In this document: positions 1 through 7,022 of the stretch, one piece after another
Numbering within the stretch: position 1 is the stretch's first letter
How the letters are laid out: every line of letters starts with the position of its first letter
Source: CAZNQW01 sp964575225
Lineage (GTDB): Bacteria > Chloroflexota > Anaerolineae > JAAYZQ01
Length of the DNA stretch: 13,685 bases
Reading direction: 5' to 3'
Assembly: GCA_964575225.1 (NCBI GenBank)
Contig: CAZNQW010000099.1
Coordinates: 1 to 13,685 of the forward strand
Position numbers and translations under genes: made by a program
Notes under the pieces: generated by a model
What the model saw: the letters and a program-made list of their open reading frames with translations, nothing else
Databases searched by the model: none
What the model was told of the DNA's origin: nothing

Positions 1-1366
1 CCAGGATGAACTTGCCCAGCGTCTTGTTGTCGGCGGCCATGGGGCGCTCGCCCTGCAACACGTGAATTTCGACGCTGGTTTGGCCATCGGCCGCCGTGGA
101 AAAGATCTGGCTCTTTTTGGTCGGGATGGTGGTGTTGCGTTCGATCAGAGGCGTGGCTACCCGACCCAGCGTCTCGATGCTCAGCGTCAGCGGGGTGACG
201 TCGAGCAGCAACACATCCTTTACCTCACCGCCGAGCACGCCGGCCTGGATCGCCGCCCCCAGGGCCACCACCTCATCGGGGTTCACCCCGCGGTGGGGCT
301 CACGGCCAAAGAATTTGCGAACCGCTTCCTGAATGGCAGGCATGCGGGTCATGCCCCCCACCAGAATCACTTCGCCGATATCCGACTGGGTCAGCTTGGC
401 ATCCTTCATGGCTTGCTGGCAGGGGCCGATCGACTTTTGGATCAGGTCATCGACCAACTGCTCCAGCTTGGCTCGGCTCAGCGTCATCTGCAAATGCTTG
501 GGTCCGCTGGCGTCGGCAGTGATAAAGGGCAGGTTGATCTCGGTCTGCATGGTCGTCGACAGTTCGATCTTGGCCTTTTCGGCGGCCTCTTTCAGCCGTT
601 GCAGGGCCATCCGATCTTGGCGCAAATCGATCCCCTGTTCCTTCAGAAATTCATCGGCCACCCAGTTGATCACCCGCTGGTCAAAGTCGTCGCCGCCCAA
701 GAAGGTATCGCCGTTGGTCGACAGCACTTCAAAGACATCGTCCCCCACGTCCAGGATACTGATATCAAAGGTTCCGCCCCCCAGGTCATAGACGGCGATC
801 TTTTGATCGACCTTCTTGCCCAACCCGTAGGCCAGGGACGATGCGGTCGGCTCGTTGATGATGCGCAGCACGTTCAACCCGGCGATCTTGCCGGCATCCT
901 TGGTCGCTTGCCGCTGGCTATCGTTAAAGTACGCCGGCACCGTAATGACCGCTTCGGTGATCGACTCGCCCAGATAGGCCTCGGCGTCCTGCTTGATCTT
1001 TTGCAGAATCATGGCCGAGATCTCGGGTGGCGAGTAGCTCTTGCCCCCCATCTCGACCCAGGCATCGCCGTTGGTTTGCTCTACGATCTTGTAGGGCAGG
1101 ATCTTGCGGGCCTTGGCCACTTCGGCGTCCGAGTACTTGCGCCCCATCAACCGTTTGATGGAAAAGATGGTATTTTCCGGGTTGGTGATGGCCTGGCGCC
1201 GGGCCACCTGGCCCACCATCCGCTCGCTCGTCTTGGGGTTCACCGCCACTACAGAGGGGAACAACCGCCCTCCCTCCGAGCTAGAGATGACCGTCGGTTC
1301 GCCGCCTTCCATCACGGCACACACCGAGTTGGTCGTGCCCAAATCAATTCCAATGATTTTCGCCAT
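1..1366 (-). CDS. dnaK: Chaperone protein DnaK (Hsp70), C-terminus missing
   Basis: Cytoplasmic ATP-dependent Hsp70 chaperone that folds and protects client proteins with GrpE and DnaJ. I translated it from ATG at 1366; about 455 residues are present and the frame stays open to the window edge, so roughly the last 160-190 residues (lid and tail) are lost. It opens with MAKIIGIDLGTTNS, the phosphate-1 motif. Further on come AVITVPAYFND, the ADP-contact stretch INEPTASSLAYGLG, the phosphate-2 loop YDLGGGTFDIS, and VILVGGMTRMP. The start of the substrate-binding domain follows (LLLDVTPLTLSIET). A strong AAAGGAGA ribosome site sits 7 bases before the ATG. It lies 38 bases after grpE as the third gene of the hrcA operon, so it should be repressed by HrcA through CIRCE. 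Identity is certain. Confidence 0.97.
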   Translation of the reverse strand, partial: MAKIIGIDLGTTNSVCAVMEGGEPTVISSSEGGRLFPSVVAVNPKTSERMVGQVARRQAITNPENTIFSIKRLMGRKYSDAEVAKARKILPYKIVEQTNGDAWVEMGGKSYSPPEISAMILQKIKQDAEAYLGESITEAVITVPAYFNDSQRQATKDAGKIAGLNVLRIINEPTASSLAYGLGKKVDQKIAVYDLGGGTFDISILDVGDDVFEVLSTNGDTFLGGDDFDQRVINWVADEFLKEQGIDLRQDRMALQRLKEAAEKAKIELSTTMQTEINLPFITADASGPKHLQMTLSRAKLEQLVDDLIQKSIGPCQQAMKDAKLTQSDIGEVILVGGMTRMPAIQEAVRKFFGREPHRGVNPDEVVALGAAIQAGVLGGEVKDVLLLDVTPLTLSIETLGRVATPLIERNTTIPTKKSQIFSTAADGQTSVEIHVLQGERPMAADNKTLGKFIL

Positions 1367-1404
1367 GACTTTTTCTCCTTTATGGTAGCATCGGCACAGG
1401 TGTC

Positions 1405-2073
1405 CTATGCCGCGTTTGTTTCCTCTGATTCACAAGCCGCCGCGTCGCTCGATTTCGATTCGGGCGCCGGCAAGGGGCCAGCCGACACGCGGACCATGCT
1501 GGGCCGCAACACCCGGTCGCCCAACCGGTACCCCTTTTGCAGGCAGCCGATCACCTCCCCCGCCGGCACAGTGTCCGAGGGTTCGTGGGTGACCGCTTCG
1601 TGCAGACAGGGATCAAAGGGGGCGCCCACCGCGTCGATGGGCTCAATGCCTTCCTGAGCCAACAGCCGGGAAAACTTTTGGTAGATGAGCCGAACACCCT
1701 CGGCCCAGTCCCGCACAGCCTGATTCTCGGGCATCGACTCGAAAGCTCGCTCAAAATCATCAATCACCGGGATGATCTGCAGCAACATGCCCACCTTGGC
1801 ATGGGTGTAGGCCTGATCTCGGTCGCGGTCAAAGCGCTTGCGGGCGTTGGCCAGCTCGGCCAAGGCTCGCTGCCAACCGTCCAGATATTCAGCCTCCTTG
1901 GCCCTGGCTTCCTCCAATTCAGCGCGGAGGGCCACTTGTTCGTCAACCCCTTCCTCCTCCAGAATCTCCTCGGCTTGGTTCTTCTCGTCAAACTCTGCGG
2001 GAGCCTCTTGGGCGCCCACGGTCTTTGGTTTCTGTTCAGCGCCGCCGGATGGGCGGGCTCGATCGCTCTTCAC
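1405..2073 (-). CDS. grpE: Nucleotide exchange factor GrpE
   Basis: GrpE is the homodimeric nucleotide exchange factor that releases ADP from DnaK. The protein has 222 residues. Residues 1-40 are charged and probably disordered. A long helix or coiled coil follows (about 45-100; ELEEARAKEAEYLDGWQRAL, then ELANARKRFDRDRDQ), as is usual for the GrpE dimer stalk. The C-terminal beta domain holds the family signature (FDPCLHEAV, then VIGCLQKGYRLGDRVLRPSMVRV). The tail is rich in Ser, Ala and Glu. Translation starts at GTG, set by the GGAGGAG site at 2081-2087. It begins 19 bases after the hrcA stop and ends 38 bases before dnaK, so the three are one operon. No key residue seems missing. Confidence 0.96.
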   Translation of the reverse strand: MKSDRARPSGGAEQKPKTVGAQEAPAEFDEKNQAEEILEEEGVDEQVALRAELEEARAKEAEYLDGWQRALAELANARKRFDRDRDQAYTHAKVGMLLQIIPVIDDFERAFESMPENQAVRDWAEGVRLIYQKFSRLLAQEGIEPIDAVGAPFDPCLHEAVTHEPSDTVPAGEVIGCLQKGYRLGDRVLRPSMVRVSAGPLPAPESKSSDAAACESEETNAA

Positions 2074-2080
2074 CTTTGCA

Positions 2081-2087
2081 CTCCTCC
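2081..2087 (-). promoter_or_regulatory. Ribosome binding site fixing the GTG start of grpE
   Basis: GGAGGAG on the minus strand lies 7 bases upstream of the GTG at 2073. No in-frame ATG fits as well, so this site decides the start. It falls inside the short hrcA-grpE spacer. Confidence 0.8.
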
Positions 2088-2092
2088 TCTAT

Positions 2093-3127
2093 CTACGATT
2101 CCTCAGACTCGCCATACAGGTCGCCGAACAGATCGCTCATCAACCCGGCCACATACCGCACCGTAGAGATGGCACGGCTGTAGGGCATGCGCATCGGGCC
2201 CATCACGCCCAGGGCGCCGATAGCCTCACCGCTCACCCCGTAGGGAGACACCACCAGACTGCACTCTCTGAGTTCGTTCCAACGACCCTCGCCACCAATA
2301 ATGACCTGGACGCCGCCCACTTGGAGCATATCGGTCAGCAGGTCCTCCAGCAAGGTTCGATCCTCAAACAACTGCACCACGTTGCGGGCACTTTCGGCCA
2401 CCGCGAACTCGGGTTGATGAAGGATATTCAGCAGCCCATCCCGGTACAGGTACAGACCAGACTGCTCGTCCACCTGCTTCAAAAGGTTGGCCACCACTTC
2501 AAGAACCCGCTGTTCAAATGCGCCGCCCTGGTGGGTGACCGTCCGAATGCGCTGCACCGACGCCCCGGCACACAGATCGTTCAAGCGGTTGGTCACCTGC
2601 CGCAGGGTGTCCTGACTCATCGCCTCGTCCAAAGGCAGCACCTGCTGCCGTACCATGCCGCCTTCCAACACGACGATCAACATCGCCAGCGAATCGTGGA
2701 TCGAAATAAGCTCCAGATGTCGCAGCCGGGCCTGCTCTGTTTTAAGGCTGGTTACTACCGCCGCCGAGTGGGATGCCCGAGCCAGCACCGACGCAGCCAG
2801 GCGCATCCACTGCTCCAGATCGACCCCCACCTGATGAAATTGGTGGCGGATCAAACGCTGCTCATCCACGGGCAAATGCGACTCTTGCATCAGCCGCTCC
2901 ACGAAATAGCGATAGCCCACCTCGGTGGGCACGCGACCGGCCGACGTGTGCGGTTGGATCAAATAGCCCGCTTCCTCCAACGCGGCCATGTCGTTGCGAA
3001 TCGTGGCCGAGCTAACGCCCAACCCATAGTTTTGGATCGTCTTGGAGCCAACAGGCTGAGCCCCCGAGATATACTCGCGGATGACCAGAGCCAGAATCAG
3101 TTGTTGGCGTGATGTCAATTCATTCAT
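2093..3127 (-). CDS. hrcA: Heat-inducible transcription repressor HrcA
   Basis: HrcA is the dimeric repressor of class I heat-shock genes. It binds CIRCE and in studied bacteria is kept active by GroE. The 344-residue length is normal. An N-terminal winged helix spans about residues 1-75 (ending near SSATIRNDMAALEEAGYL and HTSAGRVPT). The dimerisation/GAF-like core follows, ending with VVSPYG, the conserved GALGVMGPMRMPYSRAI stretch and a helix (VRYVAGLMSDLF). The first gene after the CIRCE-bearing promoter, it should repress itself as well as grpE and dnaK. The ATG at 3127 has only a poor ribosome site (AATAAG), which could keep the repressor low relative to the chaperones made from the same message; that last point is inference. 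Confidence 0.96.
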   Translation of the reverse strand: MNELTSRQQLILALVIREYISGAQPVGSKTIQNYGLGVSSATIRNDMAALEEAGYLIQPHTSAGRVPTEVGYRYFVERLMQESHLPVDEQRLIRHQFHQVGVDLEQWMRLAASVLARASHSAAVVTSLKTEQARLRHLELISIHDSLAMLIVVLEGGMVRQQVLPLDEAMSQDTLRQVTNRLNDLCAGASVQRIRTVTHQGGAFEQRVLEVVANLLKQVDEQSGLYLYRDGLLNILHQPEFAVAESARNVVQLFEDRTLLEDLLTDMLQVGGVQVIIGGEGRWNELRECSLVVSPYGVSGEAIGALGVMGPMRMPYSRAISTVRYVAGLMSDLFGDLYGESEES

Positions 3128-3180
3128 AACTTATTTAGTACAGCCTGCCCTGCACGCGATTCAACCTATCCCTTCCCAAA

Positions 3181-3209
3181 GTTAGCACTCGAGGCCATCG
3201 AGTGCTAAC
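3181..3209. promoter_or_regulatory. CIRCE operator (HrcA binding site)
   Basis: A perfect inverted repeat, TTAGCACTC-N9-GAGTGCTAA (3182-3208), matches the CIRCE consensus exactly; the arms extend one more G:C pair on each side. It lies just downstream of the -10 box at 3224-3229, in the 5' leader of the hrcA message and about 55 bases before the hrcA start. HrcA bound here would block transcription of hrcA-grpE-dnaK. Confidence 0.97.
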
Positions 3210-3223
3210 CACCACCTTGGAGA

Positions 3224-3252
3224 ATAGTACCACGAACCGCGCCGTCTGTCAA
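3224..3252 (-). promoter_or_regulatory. Housekeeping-type promoter of the hrcA-grpE-dnaK operon
   Basis: On the minus strand a perfect -35 box TTGACA (3252-3247) is followed by exactly 17 bases and a -10 box TACTAT (3229-3224), five of six to consensus. The expected start near 3217 puts CIRCE in the first bases of the transcript. This is the classic vegetative sigma plus HrcA arrangement. Confidence 0.9.
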
Positions 3253-3280
3253 GAAGGGAACCAGGGGAGAATTGGCAGAA

Positions 3281-3326
3281 CCCCCTGCCGACTGCCAGAG
3301 TCTGATCTCTGGCAGTCGGCAGGGGG
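3281..3326 (-). terminator. Perfect 20-bp hairpin, probable terminator of the glycan operon
   Basis: The left arm at 3281-3300 and right arm at 3307-3326 are exact reverse complements (20 bp, starting CCCCCTGCCG) around a 6-base loop. It lies 27 bases past the stop of the sugar-phosphate transferase and 28 bases before the -35 box of the hrcA promoter, just where a terminator is needed. The minus-strand tail after the stem is TTCTGCC rather than a U-run, so it is not a textbook Rho-independent terminator. It could be an insulating or message-stabilising hairpin, or a dispersed palindromic repeat. Confidence 0.7.
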
Positions 3327-3353
3327 AGAGGAACCACTGCGGAGCAGGTTGTC

Positions 3354-4766
3354 CTAATAGGCGTGTCGATCACTCAGGAGGCTGAACACCGTGCGGAGAA
3401 TAATCTTGAAATCCAGCCACAGCGACCAGTTCTCAATGTACCACAGATCGTACTTGGTTCGCTCGGCAATGGATGTATCGCCCCGAAGGCCGTTGACCTG
3501 GGCCCAACCGGTCATGCCGGCCTTTTCCCGATGGCGGTCCATGTAGCGGGGAATGCTGCGCCGGAACTGGTCGACATAGACCGGTCGCTCGGGCCGCGGA
3601 CCCACCAAACTCATGTCCCCCAAAAATACATTGATAAACTGGGGCAGTTCGTCGATGGACATGCGGCGGATGAATCGACCCAGACGCGTGACGCGCGGGT
3701 CGCCTTCCACCGTCCAACCCGGCCCATTGGATTCGGCATCCATGCGCATGGAGCGGAACTTGAGGCACCAAAACGGTTTGGCGTCCAGGCCCATGCGCTC
3801 CTGGGCATAAAACACCGGTCCTTTGGAGTCGAGTTTGATCAGCGCCGCCATCAGCATCAACACGGGCGACAGCACCACCAGGCCAAAGGCGCTGCCCACC
3901 AGATCCACCGCCCGCTTGAGGGTCAGCTTCCAACCACGAAGGGCCACATCGCGCACCGACAGAAGCGGCAGGCCGCCCAAGTCGCCAATGCTCAACTCGG
4001 TGGCAATGATCTGGAACAGATCCGGGAACACCTTGATGCCTACCCGCCCCCGCTCACACAGGGCAATGATCGTCAGCAACTCCTGATGGCTCAACTCGGG
4101 CCGGCCGATGATCACCTCTTCGATCTCGTACTGCTCGATGAGGGCCGGGATGTCTTCGACGCCGCCCAACACCGGCACCCCCATGATCTCGGACACGGCC
4201 TCGGTGTCGCCATCGACAAAGCCCATCACCTTGTATCCCAGGCGCGGCATCTGGCGGATTTTCTGGAGGATCATGCGCCCTACGTCGCCCGTGCCCACGA
4301 TCAACAGCCGATCGACCCAAATCCCCCGACTTCGCAGCAGGGAACGGACCCACATCAGTACCGTGCGACCGGCAGCCACCATCACCACCGTCAACAGCCA
4401 GGCATACACCACCATCACCCGGGGAAAATCCAACTCCAGGGTGCTGTTCTTGAACAAAAACGTGGTCAGGGCAATGGTGATAATGGCCCCAATGGAGGTC
4501 GCTGCAAACAGGCGGTAGAACTCGTCCAGCCGAGGCATCGTCCGCTTCAGATCATACAGCCGGGCAAAGAAATAGACCACCACCATCGTGATCACCTGGA
4601 CCACCATCATCACCAGGTAATCGCTCAGGGGCGCAATGTTGACCGGAGGCGGAACGGCTACCACGTTGCGAAGCCAATAAGCGATGTAGAAAGCGAGGGC
4701 CACCATGGCCGCATCGTGCACCGCCAACAGAAAGGTAAAGAATGCGTCAGCTCGACGTCTCATCAT
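3354..4766 (-). CDS. Polyprenyl-phosphate sugar-1-phosphate transferase (WcaJ-like)
   Basis: Membrane enzyme that moves a sugar-1-phosphate (often glucose or galactose) from a nucleotide sugar onto undecaprenyl phosphate, the first step of exopolysaccharide or O-antigen building. It has 470 residues, usual for the large, five-helix class. The N-terminal part has about four membrane helices (from about residue 8 to 145, for example YLVMMVVQVITMVVVYFFA). A Rossmann-like CoA-binding region follows (LLIVGTGDVGR, then KVMGFVDGD). The catalytic bacterial sugar transferase domain begins near residue 280 (KRAVDLVGSAFGLVVLSPV) and includes LKFRSMRMDAE, the core DELPQFINVFLGDMSLVGPR and GMTGWAQVNGLRGDT. 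The start at 4766 overlaps the upstream stop as ATGA; a second ATG at 4763 is equally possible. The donor sugar cannot be read from sequence. Last gene of its operon. Confidence 0.93.
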   Translation of the reverse strand: MMRRRADAFFTFLLAVHDAAMVALAFYIAYWLRNVVAVPPPVNIAPLSDYLVMMVVQVITMVVVYFFARLYDLKRTMPRLDEFYRLFAATSIGAIITIALTTFLFKNSTLELDFPRVMVVYAWLLTVVMVAAGRTVLMWVRSLLRSRGIWVDRLLIVGTGDVGRMILQKIRQMPRLGYKVMGFVDGDTEAVSEIMGVPVLGGVEDIPALIEQYEIEEVIIGRPELSHQELLTIIALCERGRVGIKVFPDLFQIIATELSIGDLGGLPLLSVRDVALRGWKLTLKRAVDLVGSAFGLVVLSPVLMLMAALIKLDSKGPVFYAQERMGLDAKPFWCLKFRSMRMDAESNGPGWTVEGDPRVTRLGRFIRRMSIDELPQFINVFLGDMSLVGPRPERPVYVDQFRRSIPRYMDRHREKAGMTGWAQVNGLRGDTSIAERTKYDLWYIENWSLWLDFKIILRTVFSLLSDRHAY

Positions 4767-5710
4767 CCCCCTCCCTTGCCCTGAACCGGCAACGCCGAAG
4801 CGACGCCCCGCTGTTCTTCGGGGCGCAGGCGATCGCGCAAGAGGGCCCAACGCTCCATGCCCCAAACCGCCGCATAGATGAGCCAATTCATCAGAAAGAA
4901 GGTGTCCTGGCGAAAATGCTTGTCGTGAAATTGGCGCATCGTCCGATAAAACTGCAGGTTGGCAAATGCGCTCCGCTGACGGCTGGACTGGCCTTTGTAA
5001 TGCAGAACGGTGACCTGGGCATTGTACCACACCTGCCAGCCCTGCTGTTTCAGGCGATAGCAAAGATCGAGGTCCTCGGCGTACATGAAAAACTGCTCGT
5101 CCAAAAGCCCCACCTGGGCCAGCGCTTCAGCCCGAAGGAGCATAAAGGCGCCGACCACCGAATCCACCTCGGTGACTCGGTCAGGCGGCAGATAGGTCAG
5201 GTTGTACCGGCCAAAGCGGGGGCTGCGGGGAAAGAGGCGGCTCAGGCCCGAAAGGCGGTAAAAGGCCACCTCCGGCGTCGGAAAGCTGCGGCGACAGGCC
5301 CGATCCAGGCTGCCATCCTCGCGCACCAGCCGCGGACCCGCCGCCCCGGCCTGGGGATGCGCCTCCATAAAGGCGAACATATCGCCCAGAGCCGAAGGAG
5401 ACAGCACCGTGTCTGGGTTTAACAACAGCACATAGTGCGGCGCATCGTCCCTCGCACCCGCTGGCGTCGAAAAGCCAAAGGCCTGCAAGCCCAAGTTGTT
5501 GCCGGCCGCATAGCCTCGGTTCTCAGCTCGGATCAGGCGCACCTGGGGAAACTCGGCCGCGACCATCTCGGCGCTGCCGTCGTGCGAGGCATTGTCCACC
5601 ACGCAGACCTCAAAGCTGAACGAGCCCTGGCTGTCGAGCACCGACAGCAGGCAATCCCGCAGCAGATCGCGCACGTTATAATTTACAATGACAATTCCCA
5701 AATCAAGCAT
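4763..5710 (-). CDS. Family 2 glycosyltransferase (rhamnosyltransferase-like)
   Basis: Inverting GT-A glycosyltransferase that adds a sugar, probably to a lipid-linked intermediate at the inner face of the membrane. It has 315 residues. The nucleotide-sugar half shows IVIVNYN near the N-terminus, VVDNASHDGS, and the metal-binding stretch LLLNPDTVLSP (DXD position). The acceptor half has VGAFMLLRAEAL and the conserved MYAEDLDLCYRLKQQGW. A hydrophobic stretch near the C-terminus (FFLMNWLIYAAVWG) may rest on the membrane. This pattern is shared with WbbL-type rhamnosyltransferases, but the sugar is uncertain. Its ATG lies 12 bases after the acyl-CoA dehydrogenase stop with no clear ribosome site, suggesting translational coupling; its stop overlaps the next gene's start. 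Confidence 0.92.
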   Translation of the reverse strand: MLDLGIVIVNYNVRDLLRDCLLSVLDSQGSFSFEVCVVDNASHDGSAEMVAAEFPQVRLIRAENRGYAAGNNLGLQAFGFSTPAGARDDAPHYVLLLNPDTVLSPSALGDMFAFMEAHPQAGAAGPRLVREDGSLDRACRRSFPTPEVAFYRLSGLSRLFPRSPRFGRYNLTYLPPDRVTEVDSVVGAFMLLRAEALAQVGLLDEQFFMYAEDLDLCYRLKQQGWQVWYNAQVTVLHYKGQSSRQRSAFANLQFYRTMRQFHDKHFRQDTFFLMNWLIYAAVWGMERWALLRDRLRPEEQRGVASALPVQGKGGG

Positions 5711-5722
5711 CAGAATCGGTTG

Positions 5723-6886
5723 TCAGGTGGCTGCCAACAGGTTTCGGGCGATGACCAAGCGCTGAATCTCACTGGTGCCCTCATAGATCTCGGTGATTTT
5801 GGCGTCGCGGAAATGGCGCTCCACAGGGTATTCCTTGCTGTAGCCGTTGCCGCCAAAGATCTGCACCGCTTTCGTCGTCACCCACATGGCCATCTCTGAG
5901 GCGTACAATTTGGCCATGGCCGCTTCGACCGAATAGCGGCCATGGGTCTTGTGCGCCTCTTCCTTGGCCATCGCCGCCTGGTAGGTCAGCAGTCGAGCCG
6001 CCTCCAATCGAGTCTTCATATCGGCCAGCATCCACTGGATGCCCTGGAACTCGGCGATCGGCTGGCCAAACTGCTCGCGCTCCTTGGCATAGTCACGGGC
6101 GGCCTCAAAAGCCGCTTCGGCAATGCCCACGGCCTGAGCCGCAATGCCAACCCGCCCGGCATCCAGAATCGAAAGGGCGATCTTGAACCCCATGCCCTCG
6201 TCACCCAAGCGATGCCAGGCCGGCAGTCGATAGTTTTCAAAGATCAGCTCTGATGTATGAGACGCTCGAATACCCAATTTTGGTTCCACTTTTCCGGGAG
6301 AAAACCCGGGCAAGGTGGTGTCCACGACAAAGGCCGAGATCCCCCGCGAGCCCTTGCTCTTGTCCGTCATGGCAAAGAGCACGATATAGTCGGCCACCGG
6401 TCCACTGGTCACCCAGGCTTTGAGTCCATTGATGACATATTCGTCATTCTCCGCATCATATTCGGCCGTACATCGCATGTTGGCCGGATCCGACCCTGCC
6501 GGAGATTCGGTCAACGAATAGGCGCCCAGCTTTTCGCCAGAGGCCAGGGGAATCAGAAACGCCTCCTTCTGCCTGTCGGTGCCAAACTCCTCGATGCCAT
6601 GACACACCAGCGAGTTGTTGACCGACATGATGACCCCATGGGAGGCGCATACCTTCGAAATCTCGATGATGGCCAGCACATAGCTCAAGGTGTCCAGACC
6701 GGTGCCGCCCCACTCCTCCGGGATTTCGATGCCCATGAAACCCAACTCGCCCATTTTGGCCACGGTTTCCCTCGGAAAGGAACCGGTTTCATCGATCTCG
6801 GCGGCAATGGGTGCAATCTCTTTGGCGGCAAAATCCCGCGCCATGTCTCGGATCAGCCTGTGTTCTTCCGAAAGCCTGAGATCCAT
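5723..6886 (-). CDS. Acyl-CoA dehydrogenase
   Basis: FAD enzyme that introduces the alpha,beta double bond into an acyl-CoA and passes electrons to electron transfer flavoprotein. It has 387 residues, typical for short-chain or branched-chain members. The N-terminal helical domain opens MDLRLSEEHRLIRDMARDF. Family signature 1 is seen as YSLTESPAGSDPANM. The C-terminal signature runs QIFGGNGYSKEYPVERHFRD and then ITEIYEGTSEIQ; the Glu after IY is at the position of the catalytic base of butyryl- and medium-chain enzymes. An AAGGAGGAGG ribosome site directly precedes the ATG. Substrate chain length cannot be set from sequence. Its place as first gene before two surface-glycan genes, 12 bases from the next, is unusual and may simply reflect a shared promoter. 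Confidence 0.95.
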   Translation of the reverse strand: MDLRLSEEHRLIRDMARDFAAKEIAPIAAEIDETGSFPRETVAKMGELGFMGIEIPEEWGGTGLDTLSYVLAIIEISKVCASHGVIMSVNNSLVCHGIEEFGTDRQKEAFLIPLASGEKLGAYSLTESPAGSDPANMRCTAEYDAENDEYVINGLKAWVTSGPVADYIVLFAMTDKSKGSRGISAFVVDTTLPGFSPGKVEPKLGIRASHTSELIFENYRLPAWHRLGDEGMGFKIALSILDAGRVGIAAQAVGIAEAAFEAARDYAKEREQFGQPIAEFQGIQWMLADMKTRLEAARLLTYQAAMAKEEAHKTHGRYSVEAAMAKLYASEMAMWVTTKAVQIFGGNGYSKEYPVERHFRDAKITEIYEGTSEIQRLVIARNLLAAT

Positions 6887-6898
6887 TTCCTCCTCCTT

Positions 6899-6939
6899 GC
6901 CTCTTTTCCTTGGCAGAGGCTTGCCGTCTTCCTTGACGG
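6899..6939 (-). promoter_or_regulatory. Two small leader hairpins with AAGGAA in both loops
   Basis: In the acyl-CoA dehydrogenase leader, minus-strand CCGTC-AAGGAA-GACGG (6939-6924) forms a 5-bp stem. GCCTCT-N10-AGAGGC (6920-6899) forms a 6-bp stem whose loop also holds AAGGAA. Both lie between the -10 box and the ribosome site, the second immediately beside it. The pairing is seen directly; any regulatory role is inference. Confidence 0.45.
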
Positions 6940-6954
6940 TTGGGTGACAAGGGC

Positions 6955-6960
6955 ATTATA
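6955..6960 (-). promoter_or_regulatory. -10 box of the acyl-CoA dehydrogenase/glycan operon
   Basis: A perfect TATAAT on the minus strand sits about 68 bases before the ATG. At -35 spacing there is only a T-rich tract (TTTTTTC, 6984-6978), so the -35 is weak or replaced by an activator or by the T-tract. It lies in the 136-base spacer after the zinc-ribbon kinase gene and would begin a leader of about 60 bases. Confidence 0.55.
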
Positions 6961-7022
6961 CACCAAGCGAGCGAAAAGAAAAAACGGGGTCTATGGGTGT
7001 GGTACAGAAATGCGGACCGTGC

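Noticed and set aside
62..1657. 531-residue open frame on the plus strand across dnaK
   Set aside because: It lies opposite a certain dnaK gene. Long antisense frames over Hsp70 genes are a known effect of codon bias in GC-rich DNA. The product is low-complexity (His, Gln, Arg rich) and has no recognisable domain.
1838..3112. 424-residue plus-strand frame opposite hrcA and grpE
   Set aside because: A shadow of two confidently identified genes with no recognisable protein features.
3363..4784. 473-residue plus-strand frame opposite the sugar-phosphate transferase
   Set aside because: His- and Gln-rich product that mirrors the codon pattern of the real gene; no domain and no ribosome site.
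6978..7022. T-rich tract after the zinc-ribbon kinase stop as a Rho-independent terminator
   Set aside because: I could not find a convincing stem before the Ts; only about 4 pairs with a large loop. The tract also lies at the -35 position of the next promoter.
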